NCBI GenBank assembly: GCA_023052935.1
Contig: CM041295.1
Span: 166,241,366 to 166,305,365 of the forward strand
Reading direction: 5' to 3'
DNA from: Piezodorus guildinii
Lineage: Eukaryota > Arthropoda > Insecta > Hemiptera > Pentatomidae
DNA: 64,000 nt
Below the pieces are notes generated by a model that saw only the letters and a list, made by a program, of their open reading frames with translations, was not told the origin of the DNA and did not search any database. Every line of letters starts with the position of its first letter. Position 1 is the stretch's first letter. Shown piece by piece: positions 1-10,601 of the stretch. The translations under genes and the position numbers were made by a program.

Positions 1-1432
1 AGAGATATGCAAGAAATGTAATGGCTTTGGGAGGAAGTTGTCTTAAGATCTGAGGAGTAAGGAGGTCGTATCCTGGGGATTTACGGAGAGGAAGCTTTTT
101 AAGAAGATATTTAACCTCAGATGGATTTACTGCTTTAGGTGGCAAGGATAGTGGTATTGGTGACATAAGGAACTTTTCAACTGTTGCAGTATGGGTTGGA
201 TTGAGCTCAGGATGAGGAGTGAAAACTTTGGAAAGGTGCTCTGCGAATTCCTCGGCTTTATCCTTGTCGGAAGCAGCCCAGGAACTATCACAGCGCCGGA
301 GAGGGTGGGAAATGGTGTGGGATTTTAGAATTCTCTTCGTGACATTCCATAGGGAATTGTCACGAGTCGAGAGAGAGGAGAGGTAGGAATTGTAGGATTG
401 GGAACGAAATATCGCCAACTCCAGCTTTAATTTTCTACAAAGAAAGTTGTAAGAGCGGCGATCTTCTGGGTGGCGGGTGCGTTGCCATAATGATCTGGCT
501 CGGCGTTTGGTGTTGATGAGGTCCTTCAGGTGTTGTGGTAAATGGCTTTTGTTAGGAATTCTTTGGGATTGTTTGGGAGAGGAGGCAGTCCAGGCAGCTT
601 GTTGAATCGTGGTTGCAAAGGAATATACGGCATCATCAAGGTCAGTTTGGGTTTTGAGAGGTACTCTGAGGTCAATACCATTGGTGAGGATTTCGCGGAA
701 GAGGTTCCAGTTGACAGGGCCTCTAATGAATGACGGTGGGAAAGGTTTCGGAATAGGAGTTATGGATACATTTAGGATTAATGGACTATGATCAGAGGAT
801 AGTTCATCAAGGCGAGTTACGGAATAGTTCAGGGAGCCTAATCCGCTGTGGATGAAGAAGTCGAGGATGTCAGGATTACGGTTAGGATCTGTCGGCCAGT
901 AGATAGGAGAATCGGGAGGTAGGAGATGAAAGCGTCGAGTGTTGAGTGCAGACTGCAACGTCCGTCCACGAGAATTGGTGGTTCTAGAACCCCACTGTTG
1001 ATTCTTTGCGTTTAAGTCGGCACCCAAAATGAAGTGATTTCCCAAGGAGTTGAGGAAGGATCCAAATTGGGCAGAGGAAATGGGATGTTTAGGAGGGCAG
1101 TATGCTGATGCGATGATAAGCGGAAAGGAAAAGGTTTTGATTACAATGGATGTTGCTTGTAGGTAATCGTGGGCGGGCAGTGGGTGTAAGTGATGGGAGA
1201 GGGATCGGCGGACAATGACAGCAGTACCGGCATGGGCTTTGCCTTCTGGATGGTCTGTCCGGTATGTTATGTATTCTGGTATTTTGAAGTACTGTTTAGT
1301 GGTTAGTCTAGTTTCAGTAATGAGTGCAACATCAACGTTTTTGTCTTGCAGTACGGCTGTTAGTTCGTCAGTGTGAGTTCTAACACCATTTGCGTTCCAA
1401 AGGAGAATGGATAAGGAATTAGGTGAGGTCAA
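1..1432 (-). CDS. Jockey-type ORF2: endonuclease and start of reverse transcriptase (partial)
   Basis: About 477 codons are open from directly after the ORF1 stop to the window edge, translated line by line with no stop. The AP-like endonuclease is clear: LLWNANGVRTH near the N-terminus, then ITETRLTT, AGTAVIVRRS, ILGADLNAKNQQWGSR, PDILDFFI and the catalytic SDHSP. A linker with Trp and basic residues follows. The RT finger motif KSPGYDLLTPQIL is at 30-65. The frame begins TTG ACC TCA after the ORF1 TAA and has no in-frame ATG before the endonuclease motifs. Translation therefore probably depends on readthrough, reinitiation or a non-AUG start. The remainder of the RT is outside the window. 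Confidence 0.88.
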   Translation of the reverse strand, partial: MTSPNSLSILLWNANGVRTHTDELTAVLQDKNVDVALITETRLTTKQYFKIPEYITYRTDHPEGKAHAGTAVIVRRSLSHHLHPLPAHDYLQATSIVIKTFSFPLIIASAYCPPKHPISSAQFGSFLNSLGNHFILGADLNAKNQQWGSRTTNSRGRTLQSALNTRRFHLLPPDSPIYWPTDPNRNPDILDFFIHSGLGSLNYSVTRLDELSSDHSPLILNVSITPIPKPFPPSFIRGPVNWNLFREILTNGIDLRVPLKTQTDLDDAVYSFATTIQQAAWTASSPKQSQRIPNKSHLPQHLKDLINTKRRARSLWQRTRHPEDRRSYNFLCRKLKLELAIFRSQSYNSYLSSLSTRDNSLWNVTKRILKSHTISHPLRRCDSSWAASDKDKAEEFAEHLSKVFTPHPELNPTHTATVEKFLMSPIPLSLPPKAVNPSEVKYLLKKLPLRKSPGYDLLTPQILRQLPPKAITFLAYL

Positions 1433-2743
1433 TTATGGTTTTTGTAAGGCAGGAATGAGATTTGATACAAGGTTCGTAAGGAGTGATATTAGAGGCATAA
1501 CAAGGGATTTCATTTCGGAGATAAAGGATGTCATCAAACTTTTAAGGTCTATGGCGTTTGAAGGAGGAGGAATATGAGATATTTGTGGTGGATTAGGATT
1601 CTTAGGATTGGTTACATTTTGAGAAAGAGGTATATGTGGAATGGATTGAGGTATATTTATTAGTTCCGGCAGGGCCACGGCTTCGGTACTTTGATTCCCA
1701 CCTCCAAGTAGGTGGGCAAATGATACATTGGCATCAATAAGTTTTGAGGGTTCTCTTCTGGTGCTTGCATGTCTTGTTGTTTCATCCAGTACTTGAGGTT
1801 TTTGAAACCTGGTCCTGAGTTCCTTATAGATTTGGCATCCTTTATAGTTGGCCGGGTGGTCCTTGAGGCAGTGAGCACATACAGCTGGGGTTGATTTTGG
1901 TTTTGTACACTCCACAGACTTGTGCTGTTCACCGCATTTCACGCATCGAGGTATGTGATGACAATAACTTTTAGTATGACCATATGCTTGACAATTATGG
2001 CACTGAATTATCTCTCTCTTTGTGTAAGGTTTTTCAACTCTTACACTGGAATAGTACAATCTATTGAGGTCATAGATTTTTTCAACTCCTTCAGCTGGTT
2101 CCAAATCCACAAAAAAGAGAGGTAGAGGAATTTTATCCTTTAGGACGTTAGTGACTTGCCGCACTTTATAGCCCATCTCCGTTAGTTCTTCTTTAATAGC
2201 TTCAACTGGTGTCGAGGGGTGTAAGTTTCTGATTACAACCCTTAAAGCTCTCTCTTGGCGTAGCTGATAGGTATGGAAATCTGCTTTGGTTTCAGTTAGG
2301 TATTTCACTATTTTTCTATATGTCTCGGCAGTAGTAGTAGATATTTTGGTATCATTGATTCTACTCATACAGTAGTAGCTGGTAGATTCGGTAATTTTGT
2401 TCAATTGCGCACACAACAACTGGAAATTTCTAATATTTTTGACAAATATTGGAGGAGGCCGTGGTTCACTAGGTATAGGAGTAGATTCCATGTTTTCTTT
2501 TTCATTATGTAAAATCTGAAAAGGATTTGGGGTGAAAAACGGCGATTCGTCAGTCATCCCTTGTGACGATGTGCCAGGTTGTGGTTCAGATTCTGAATTA
2601 GTACCGGAAGGGGTTGCTTGTAGATTTAATCTTTTATTAGTATCACGGCGGGGTCTTTGTTTTGTAGGTGACGGGATTGAACCACTAGATCTAGATCTTT
2701 TAGTTGAAGCTTTGGAGGACATTACTTGATGATAATATCGCAT
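1433..2743 (-). CDS. Jockey-type ORF1 (gag-like nucleic-acid-binding protein)
   Basis: Protein of 436 aa from an ATG at 2743. The N-terminal ~90 residues are Ser/Pro/Thr-rich and low complexity. Residues ~165-235 resemble the PRE_C2HC domain of Jockey ORF1 proteins (motifs VVIRNLHPSTP and PLPLFFVDLEP). Three zinc knuckles follow at ~245-305, beginning CHNCQAYGHTKSYC, then CVKCGEQHKSVEC and CAHCLKDHPANYKGC. The tail is Pro/Leu-rich. Such proteins coat the element RNA in a ribonucleoprotein. The stop is TAA at 1433-1435 and ORF2 continues in the same frame straight after it. ATG at 2722 (MSSKAS) is an alternative start. Confidence 0.88.
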   Translation of the reverse strand: MRYYHQVMSSKASTKRSRSSGSIPSPTKQRPRRDTNKRLNLQATPSGTNSESEPQPGTSSQGMTDESPFFTPNPFQILHNEKENMESTPIPSEPRPPPIFVKNIRNFQLLCAQLNKITESTSYYCMSRINDTKISTTTAETYRKIVKYLTETKADFHTYQLRQERALRVVIRNLHPSTPVEAIKEELTEMGYKVRQVTNVLKDKIPLPLFFVDLEPAEGVEKIYDLNRLYYSSVRVEKPYTKREIIQCHNCQAYGHTKSYCHHIPRCVKCGEQHKSVECTKPKSTPAVCAHCLKDHPANYKGCQIYKELRTRFQKPQVLDETTRHASTRREPSKLIDANVSFAHLLGGGNQSTEAVALPELINIPQSIPHIPLSQNVTNPKNPNPPQISHIPPPSNAIDLKSLMTSFISEMKSLVMPLISLLTNLVSNLIPALQKP

Positions 2744-2760
2744 TTCATGTATAGAAAGTA

Positions 2761-3043
2761 ATTAAATAATGACCAGATGTGGGAAAAAAAAATAACTTAA
2801 AAAAAGTTAAGCAAGACCAGCCTTGCCGGGCTATTGGCAATCAGCTGCTATGAAGAGGTGACTCAGCATTCACTTTACACTGTAAATTATATCACAACTT
2901 ACCGCTGTTTGCTCCAATAATAACTGTTGTTGTTATCCTGAAGTCTAATGATGTTTTCAAGACTGTGCTGAAGTGAAATCTAACTGTAAAAGCAAGAAAT
3001 CCGAGAGCCGACTTGAAATATGACTGCTATCAATTTTTATTAA
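2761..3043. other. No gene recognised; possible Jockey 5' UTR and flank
   Basis: Non-coding on both strands as far as I can see. The part next to 2760 may be the 5' untranslated leader of the Jockey element, but I found no target-site duplication that would mark its end. Confidence 0.4.
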
Positions 3044-3602
3044 TTTCATAATTTTTTACTCAGTCCCTTTTGAGATATTTCTGTGTAAACATCGTGAAAA
3101 ATGAAATTTTGAAAATTCATATGCAAAAAAGGACTATGTTCTCATGATCGAAATTTTTACATCAAGTAGGGCTATGACTAAGCTATGTAGGAAAAAATAA
3201 TTGAAAATTAGTCTCTTTTCCTTTATATACTTTTATCTCGTTTAAAATCATGTTTTTCATTCATTTTCGAGAATTTTTTTAACTACTTTCTTCTATATTT
3301 ACGTAATAAGCTGTGAGGACAAAAAATACAAAGCATGTCTTTATCTTATTGTTAATTTTTGTTTTGATTTTATATCTAAAAAAATTACAGGAATTAGAAA
3401 GATTTTCCCGTCACATGTTTTTGCCCGCGGAGCTGATTTAAAGTGGTTGCAACATTAAAACTATTGGCCCGAATTTTTTTTAAATTATTATTTTATATTA
3501 AAAAAAAGGAAAGAGATTAACTGGTCAAAATATTACGAAAATCTAAAATGTCGAGCAGCAAAATTAATGAAAATCGGACGATTTCGAATGGATTGACCCA
3601 AA
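3044..3602 (-). repeat. Dispersed repeat, copy A (inverted relative to the 30.7 kb copy)
   Basis: This segment matches 30709-31213 in the opposite orientation over most of its length, by eye. Shared landmarks include a stretch reading TTTTTGTCCTCAC in copy B and a TCTTTCTAATTCCTGTAATT block. Its right end holds an inverted-repeat end also seen in the short element at 53378-53562 (CGATTTCGAATGGATTGACC). No coding sequence was found. It is probably a non-autonomous DNA element or a fragment of one. Confidence 0.65.
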
Positions 3603-4321
3603 TCCATTTGAGTAGCTGCGATGCTATTGACTAAATCATACTGACAAGGTACAAGCTTCGAAATTCCATGTTGTGTTATGTTCTAAATACCACAGTGGCT
3701 TCATCTCTCTTTGGACGTAATATTTTACTTTATGGTAACTTATTCTCGAATACTAATTTAATATATTGAAAAATATATATATTTTTAAAACTTATTAGCT
3801 ATGGAAAGATAGAAGATATTGATTAATCAAAGCTATGTATACAAAGTTGTGATATTTTGGAGTGAATAAACTTGGATGTACCAGAAAACAAAAAAAGACA
3901 AGTTCTACAAAAGTCAATATCCCTGGTGCAAAACAGAGCCATAACCGAAATTAAATTGCTTATAAATAAAATAATAGTTCCTTATAAAAAATAACTAATT
4001 AATGGTGCATTATGCAGTGACAGTCACAATCAAGTAAGTGATGATAGTAACTGGTAAGCCTCAATATGATGATATTCCATTATCAGCCTACTTGTAGTCA
4101 AGATATAATAACATTATTTTTAACATAACTTTAAATTAATTTAAAGTTTTATATTGTATTTATAGATTCAAATACTTATTTTGTTAATGTAGATATTAAC
4201 TATTTGTTTTGATCTGAACTCATCATTTATTTAGCAAAGGTTATGTAAAATACTAGTTAAGGACACAAAAAGATTTTTTTAAAGCAATATTTAAGTTTAA
4301 TTATAAATCTTTTATGATTAA
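3603..4321. other. A+T-rich intergenic or intronic stretch, nothing recognised
   Basis: No ORF with family resemblance, RNA gene or clear repeat was seen here. It would lie downstream of dynein exon 10, probably inside the following intron. Confidence 0.5.
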
Positions 4322-4323
4322 TA

Positions 4324-5222
4324 TTGGGTTGATGCAAAATTAATGCAGGTTTTTAGTAGGTATTGTAAATACGCCATATCTTTACTTCAACCATATATAT
4401 TTAATCAAAATAATTTCCATCTGAATCAATGCACTTTTGCCAACGTTCAACAAGCTTTCTTATTCCACCAGAAAAAAAATCCGAATCCCTGGACTCAATG
4501 AAATCACGAAAAGAATTTTCAATGTCGTCCTGGTTTTGAAAATTTTTCTCCCTCAAAAAGTTGTCCAGATGCCTGAAAAAGTGGAAGTCTGTAGGAGAGA
4601 GGTCAGGTGAATAAGGCGGATGTTGGAGAACTTCGTAGCCCAACTCGTGCAGTCGTCGAAGCGTTGGTTGTGCAACGTGTGGTCTGGTGTTATCGTGGAG
4701 CAGGATCGGCCCCTTCCGATTCACCAATGCTGGGCAAAGACGTTGCAATTTTTGAGTTCCGAGTTCCGCCGCCATTTCTCGTGTGGTTTTGGTTGGGTCT
4801 TCTTCCACTTTTGACCTCAGCTGGTCGTTGTCCAGAGCAAGATGACGGCCCCGACCTTCCTTGTCTTCGAGGTCGAAATCTCCTCTGTGAAACTTCTGGA
4901 ACCAACGCTGCACCGTGCACTCATTAATAGCCCCCTGACCCCACACTTCATTAATATTACGAGCCGTTTGCGCAGCACTGCGCCCTAATTTAAATTTGTA
5001 AAAATAAATTTGACGAAAATCGCACTTTGACATTTTCGATTCAAGACCTTTGAACACACTGAACAAAACGATTTTACTAAACAAATTCATGGTGAAAGAG
5101 AGGGTATTAGATAAGGTTTGTTTTGGTATAATAATGATCAATGTTAGGATTAGCTTTGTTTACACAATTGGAATTAAGATATTGCAATTGAGGAAACCTG
5201 CATTAATTTTGCATCAACCCAA
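4324..5222 (-). mobile_element. mariner element, internally deleted, perfect TIRs and TA duplication
   Basis: The 899-bp element is bounded by identical 29-bp terminal inverted repeats (4324-4352 and 5194-5222) starting TTGGGTTGATGCAAAATTAA. It is flanked by TA on both sides (4322-4323 and 5223-5224), the mariner target duplication. A full mariner is about 1.3 kb, so roughly 0.4 kb is missing. The single ORF inside is a shortened transposase. Intact TIRs mean it could still be moved by a transposase supplied in trans. Confidence 0.95.
4401..5033 (-). CDS. mariner transposase with internal in-frame deletion
   Basis: About 211 aa starting at MSKCDFRQIYFYKFKLG, which matches the usual mariner N-terminus; the frame is open further upstream, but that extension is not family-like. 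Visible parts: the first helix-turn-helix region, linker GDFDLEDKEGRG, MAAELG, then a jump to KLQRLCPALVNRKGPILLHD, and the C-terminal catalytic half with HDNTRPH and YSPDLSPTDFHFF. Full-length mariner transposases are ~345 aa. The missing block should contain the second helix-turn-helix and the first catalytic Asp of the D,D34D triad. The protein should therefore be catalytically dead, yet the reading frame is kept. Confidence 0.9.
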   Translation of the reverse strand: MSKCDFRQIYFYKFKLGRSAAQTARNINEVWGQGAINECTVQRWFQKFHRGDFDLEDKEGRGRHLALDNDQLRSKVEEDPTKTTREMAAELGTQKLQRLCPALVNRKGPILLHDNTRPHVAQPTLRRLHELGYEVLQHPPYSPDLSPTDFHFFRHLDNFLREKNFQNQDDIENSFRDFIESRDSDFFSGGIRKLVERWQKCIDSDGNYFD

Positions 5223-5450
5223 TAAAAAAATGAACCATGTAATCTCATCAAGCTTTTTATTTTATTTCTTATTCCAACACCAATTAATCAAATACATTGT
5301 CAATACTTTTATAATTTTTTCATTCTTTGAGATTGGCGATTTTTTAAAATTACATATTAATGTATTTCTAATATAAGTCACAAAATTATCTAAAAGAGAA
5401 AAAAAAAAGAAATTCTAGCATTAATAACTTATATTATAGTTTATATATAC

Positions 5451-5655
5451 CCGCATTGTTTCTGATTTTCCCGATCCTGGTGTTCCAATCAACTTGGCTC
5501 CAAGGACATATCGCAAAGCTTGCGTTATAGTCAGAAAACAGCGCTCGGTTAATGGAGTTGTCATGAGTCTTTGACATATGCCAAGGTATTCATAACCATA
5601 ATCATAAATGGTGTTGAAACATTTTATCTTAAGCTGGTGATTGACCCAATAATAT
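5451..5655 (-). CDS. Dynein heavy chain exon 10 (start of AAA1, Walker A)
   Basis: 205 bp with acceptor TTTTTGCAG and a weak donor GTATAT. It encodes YYWVNHQLKIKCFNTIYDYG, YEYLGICQRLMTTPLTERCF and LTITQALRYVLGAKLIGTPG followed by SGKSETMR. This is the dynein AAA1 entry (consensus YGYEYLGN..RLVITPLTDRCY.TL..AL...GGAPAGPAGTGKTET). The P-loop GTPGSGKS fits GxxxxGK[ST] but not the near-invariant dynein GPAGTGKTET. The next exon is not visible to the left. Confidence 0.93.
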
Positions 5656-7979
5656 CTGCAAAAATTGTTGAATATCATAGCATTACTAAATATAATTGGC
5701 CATTCAGCCATTTCAAAAGATCCAAAACCAAATTTATTTTAATAATAAACAAGAAGGCTAATTATAAACAAAAAAACCTCTTAAATACAAGATATCATCA
5801 TTGTAGCAAGTTTAAAACTTTAATGCATATGATTTATACAGTATATTTCTATTGTGTTTTTTTCATACAAAACACAACTTTCACATAAAATCTGGTGCAC
5901 ACAAAAAACAACTTTTACTTACCTCCTATCTTGAAATCAATTTCAAAAGTTTTCAATTAGCTGATCAAAAAAATATGGGGAATTATCTAATATTAAAATA
6001 TTAAAGGTTTACAAAAAGAAGAAATTAAATTTAAGCCAAGATTTCCTAGTGTGACCTGCTCCAATCTTGACAGAAGTCGTGCTGGTTAAATTTCACATTG
6101 GTAAGGCAATTCAATGCAAGCACAAGAGTGTCTTACATGTCACTTGTGTGCTCAGCACTTTCTTACTTAAGACGCAGTGTGTCTCATCTCCAAAATCCTC
6201 TGATTGACCTTTTAGTGAACAAACATAGCTGGATCTTTCAATGAACACAAGGAGATTTAAATGCTCATTGGGTGGCCTTTAGAAACTAAGAGAAGTATCA
6301 TATGATTTAAAAATGGCAGAGTTGCTGAAATACTTCATTTGCAGGAAGATGTACTCACCATTTAGTTTCTGATCTAACAGCATAGATATCCAGGAAGCAT
6401 GGAGAAGTGGACTACTACATCTTCCAACTGTTTACTAGCTATGCTTGTTTTAGGTGATACTAGGCTTTCTTCAAGTTAAAGGATGAATCATTGTGTAGTA
6501 CTTTCTCTTGGTAAATCAAACAGTGGAATATGCCTTCATTCATTACCCCTATTTCGCTCCAGAAAATGAAGAACTAGATAGAAATCTTAGACATAAGGCA
6601 GTTACGAAAATTTCATTTGCCGTAATGAAGACCCATATAACAGATTGACAAACAGCTCAGATCTCAAGGATAATAAAGAAGAGGCCAAGTTGTGGATTAG
6701 TAAAATGTCCAAAGGTAAAGTAGACACATAGCCCTTCTGCTCTCCCTTCCCTTCATAATACCTGAAGGTACTTCAGTTGGTGAAGAGGCATAGGGAGGTG
6801 ATATTTTATTGAGTAAGAATATGTTAGCATATAGGAATATGTAAAAACTGTTGTGGAGTTAAAGTCAAACTACGTCTCATGACAGATTTTCCCCTACCCT
6901 CAATAAAAAAAAAACACACATATACATAAAAATGGGAAAATTGGACCTTGAAATCTCATCATAAATAGAAAAAGAAACTAGGTTATTTTAGTAATAACAA
7001 ACATATACATATATATGAAGAAGAAGGGGGGGGGAATAGCCTTGCAGAGGCACTAGCACCTCAGAACTACCACAAGAAAAATGTATGGTAGAATAAAGAG
7101 TGTGAAGAAGTGGTAAAGAAAAGGCTGGAAGGTATGGGGAAAAAAAATCAGAGAACCTCAAATGTTATAGGAAAGAGAGAAAGCATACACACCAAATAAT
7201 GAGAAAAATGGGTAGTGAATTCTACAGAAACCAATTAGATAAAATGGAGGAGAACTTTAGGGAAAACAACCCCAGACTGCTCTAGAGGTCCTCCAAGAAC
7301 AGCATCGGAGGCTATGGAGGCTCCAGCCTGAATTTCAAGAGAGAGAATATCTCAGCCATAACTGGTCCCAAGCCCTGGTTGAGACAGGAGGAGGGCTGGA
7401 GCCCCATAAGGCTCGTAAAAAAAAATCATCGTGCTGGTGAGGCATGTTAAAATGGTAAGGAAACTCACCTACGGTAAGGAAATCCCCTAACAAAAAAACA
7501 TGATGGCAGGTAGCAGCATCATCATTACTTCTTTGCAGTCGAAAACATTAGTTGGCGAGATTCTTAAATTATCATCAGGCAGTGTAGACATACTACAGAA
7601 CAGCTGATGAACTGTGGAGGGATCTACTCCTTTGGAAAAAGGGCCGCTGAAGTGGGAGGAGACATCAGATCAAAAGGTACAAATATACCCTTGTGCACAA
7701 CAGATGCAAAGACAAACATGATGCTACGCATTTTCTTTCCAAACATAGTTACTATGACTGGACGAAATAGATAGATAACAGATGCATCTGTTGAAGATTC
7801 CCGCCAGATGAGCAGAGCCCTACTCGGAAGGGCCGCTTTAGAGCTACTGGTGGTAATATTTCCCCTCGTCGCACAGTTGGGGCCAGGGGATGGGGGGCAT
7901 TAAGGGTTACTGACACAGTAAAAAATACCAAGCCCCTTAAAATCCTACTATGCAGCGGGCATCCTCAACAAAAAAATTA
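5656..7979. other. Intronic stretch without recognised gene
   Basis: Intron 9 of the dynein gene. I saw no ORF with family resemblance. The segment from about 7.0 to 7.9 kb may be the degraded 5' part of the non-LTR element that follows, but no motif supports this. A short G-run lies near 7025. Confidence 0.45.
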
Positions 7980-10010
7980 TACTAGCAAAAAAAAAAATGC
8001 AAGACTTTGATGTCAACAGCGTCCAGGATACCTACCTGAACCCCAGTTTAAGATTCAGCATTAGGAGTTACTAAACATTAAGAAGAGACCGTATTGGACA
8101 AAACAAGAGAGGAATACTAATGATGATTTGTCATGCTTTCCCAGCCAAGGAAATACCTCCAAATGACCTTCCACAGAACACATAAAGCGAAATAATAGGT
8201 GTTAAAATCCAACTGGAAGTCAGCCAACTAAAGATCGTTAGCTACTACTGTCCTAATAACAAGACGCTTTTACTTCAAGCTTTGAATATTCCTGAAGAAG
8301 ACTGTCTAATCCTGGTTGACTTCAATGCACACTATCCAGGATGGTGATATGATCGCCTTGATGTAAGAGGAGAAGAGGTAGAGGCATGACCAATAGAAAA
8401 TTCATTACTACTCCTAAACAGTCCTGAAGATCTACCCACATTCTACTCTCGCACATGGAAAACATGCACAACAGCTGACCTAGCATTCGAAACAAACAAT
8501 ATGGCAATAAAGACCACTAGAACAATTATAGATCAGCTTGGCAGCAGTATTCATCATCCTATAGCAATCAACATTGATATAGAAGCACTAGTACCCTCGG
8601 TCTCTCCTCTTCCCCGATGGAATTTCACAAAGGCTAACTGGAAAATGTTTGAGGACATCACTAATAAACTGACAGCCAATTTAAGGTCTAACTCTACAAA
8701 AGGTTAACTACATGGACAACCAGTTCACTGGAGCTATCCTGAAATCAGCTAAAGGAAGCATTCCTAGAGGGAGAAGGAAATATTATAAACCTTACAGGAC
8801 ACCCGAACTATACATCCTAGAAAGTAAAGTATCACAAGTTAAGGAAGTTGTTGAAAAAGATCCAACCATATTAAACAACACAAAATTGAAGGAAGCTACA
8901 AAAGAACTTCAACAAGCTCTGCAAATTTCTAATAAGAATGCTTGGAGAGAAAAGACAAAAGAACCAAATCTTGATTGGGAAAGTACCAAACCCTGGAAAC
9001 TGGCAAAAAAATTTGACCAGAGAGAAGTCAAAACAAAATACAATCACATTGGAACCAAAGGAACCATAAACTAAAAGGAAGCAGCAGACATAATCATAAA
9101 ACACTTAAGTTGTATAGGAGATCTAAACATACATCAAAAATATCAAAAATATATGCATAAACTTTTAAGAATGCATCTTAAAAAAGCCAAACTGTTCCCA
9201 GGAGAAATGGATGCTCCATACATCATGTGAAACTAAACAATTCCTCAAGTATCTTGAAATTAAAATGCACTCCAGGTGAAGATGGAATAATGAATGAATT
9301 TTTGATCAATATAGGGAGATGCAAATTGCTACCACCCGATTACATTGCTGTGTTGCACAGGAAAGCTCATGGAGCGGATAGTTAACAACAGACTGATGGT
9401 GGACCCTAGAACAGAAAAAAATCCTCGCCCCAGAACATGCTGCATTCAGAAACCACAGATCCACTGAAGACCAGGTTTCCTTAATCTCTCAAGACTTTGA
9501 AAAAGCCTTTGACAAGGTACGGAACAATAAGCTGATGGTTAAGATTGATAAGATGGGGATAGAAGGCAGAGCTCTGACATGGCTAAATAAATATTTAAGA
9601 AACAGAAAAGGTTGAGTTTGCTCAGGTACCCAAAGAACCAGGCAAATAACTATAGAAAACAGAGTACTACAAGGCAGAGTTCTCTCACCAATCTTATTTC
9701 TTATTTCTCATTTTCATAAATGATATTATTAAAGAACTTCCAAGAAATGCAAAAGCTTCACTATATGCAGAGATATAGCCTTCTGGAGCCATTATAAATT
9801 TATCTCTATTGCAAAATACAGGATCCAAACAGCCCTAAATGCTATTCACGAATGGACAGAGAAGTGGCAACTCAGTCGCTCTCCAAACATGATGGCACAC
9901 TTAAACCTAAAGATAAATATTGACAGGATCAGCAAAGATGATAGCCTAATGTACCTAGGAATAGTTTTAGACCTACGGCTCACATGGAATAAACAAAACA
10001 AAAATACTTT
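7980..10010 (+). pseudogene. Decayed non-LTR retrotransposon ORF2 (endonuclease plus RT)
   Basis: Fragments in shifting frames follow the order of a non-LTR ORF2. The endonuclease appears as VQDTYLNPSLRFSIRSY, ILVDFNAHYPGW, PTFYSRTWKTCTTADLAF and an SIHHPIA stretch in the SDHxP position. A lysine-rich linker follows at 8712-9074. RT pieces are ITLLCCTGKLMERIVNNRL, AFRNHRSTEDQ, FEKAFDKVRNNKL and NRVLQGRVLSPILF. Many stops and frameshifts show it is inactive. Probably Jockey, I or R1-like; the clade is not resolved. It lies in dynein intron 9. Confidence 0.8.
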
Positions 10011-10154
10011 ATTCCACATGTACTTGAACGCATGGAAGTAATTTCCGTCCCTAAATAGAGTTCATCTTATTAAGAATTTTTTCTGTAGATAGAGTTCTTA
10101 TGTAATCTTGAAACTTAAATTAAATAATTGTAACTAAGACAAAATTAAGCTTAC

Positions 10155-10321
10155 CTCAATTGGCTATCCCAGATAAAGTCTTTTGTATCAATCACTCCAT
10201 TGATATTTAGCTGGTTAAAAACTCCAGATCCATGAGCGCAAATAACACAGATATTAAAAACAATTTTTCTTTTAACTCTGGGTAGGTTTCGGGTGATAAG
10301 AATTTGTCTTATATTGTACAG
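10155..10321 (-). CDS. Dynein heavy chain exon 9 (end of linker)
   Basis: 167 bp with acceptor TTGTTGTCAG and donor GTAAGC. It encodes LYNIRQILITRNLPRVKRKI, then VICAHGSGVFNQLNING and DTKDFIWDSQLR. This matches the family stretch (VRGxLxxxxRxxLxxLxxxDVHxxDV...DFxWxxQLRYYW). It ends with AG; exon 10 supplies the third base of Arg followed by YYW, confirming the junction. Confidence 0.92.
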
Positions 10322-10394
10322 CTGACAACAAGTTAGAAATAAGTATGTTTATAGATCATTATGTTGAATATTTAAACCAAAAAATAAAACTCAC

Positions 10395-10601
10395 AATTGC
10401 ATCATATTCTATTTCCCGCTTCACTATAGCACCTCTCTTTATTCCACTTTCTACTAAGGCTGCGAAATATATAAGTATAGCCGCTTGTGCCGCTTGTCCT
10501 GGCCATTCCACAACCCAACGGAGCAGGTTTGTAGATCTTGTGAAACTCTTTAGGCTACGGATAATGTTTTTTCGCATTGTTGATTTTATATGACTATCAA
10601 T
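10395..10601 (-). CDS. Dynein heavy chain exon 8 (EWPGQ motif)
   Basis: 207 bp, phase 0 at both ends, acceptor GATTTAG and donor GTGAGT. It encodes IDSHIKSTMRKNIIRSLKSF and then LRWVVEWPGQAAQAAILIYF, matching the dynein linker motif WVxxWPGQVVLCVSQxYWT. The residues after WPGQ (AAQAAILIYF in place of VVLCVSQxYW) are divergent. ORFs on the opposite strand here are shadows. Confidence 0.9.

Larger units (their letters stand above)
1..2760 (-). mobile_element. Jockey-clade non-LTR retrotransposon, cut by window edge
   Basis: Two adjacent minus-strand ORFs form the 5' two thirds of a non-LTR retrotransposon: a gag-like ORF1 with zinc knuckles, then an ORF2 with an AP-type endonuclease and the start of a reverse transcriptase. 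No frame break was found in the roughly 2.7 kb I translated, so the copy looks young. The remainder of the RT and the 3' tail lie left of position 1. The 5' UTR probably runs a short way right of 2743, but I could not place the exact 5' end. Clade assignment rests on the ORF1 domain order and the endonuclease motifs. Confidence 0.88.

Noticed and set aside
5050..5376. Plus-strand 108-aa ORF crossing the mariner right end
   Set aside because: It spans the transposon boundary and has no family features.
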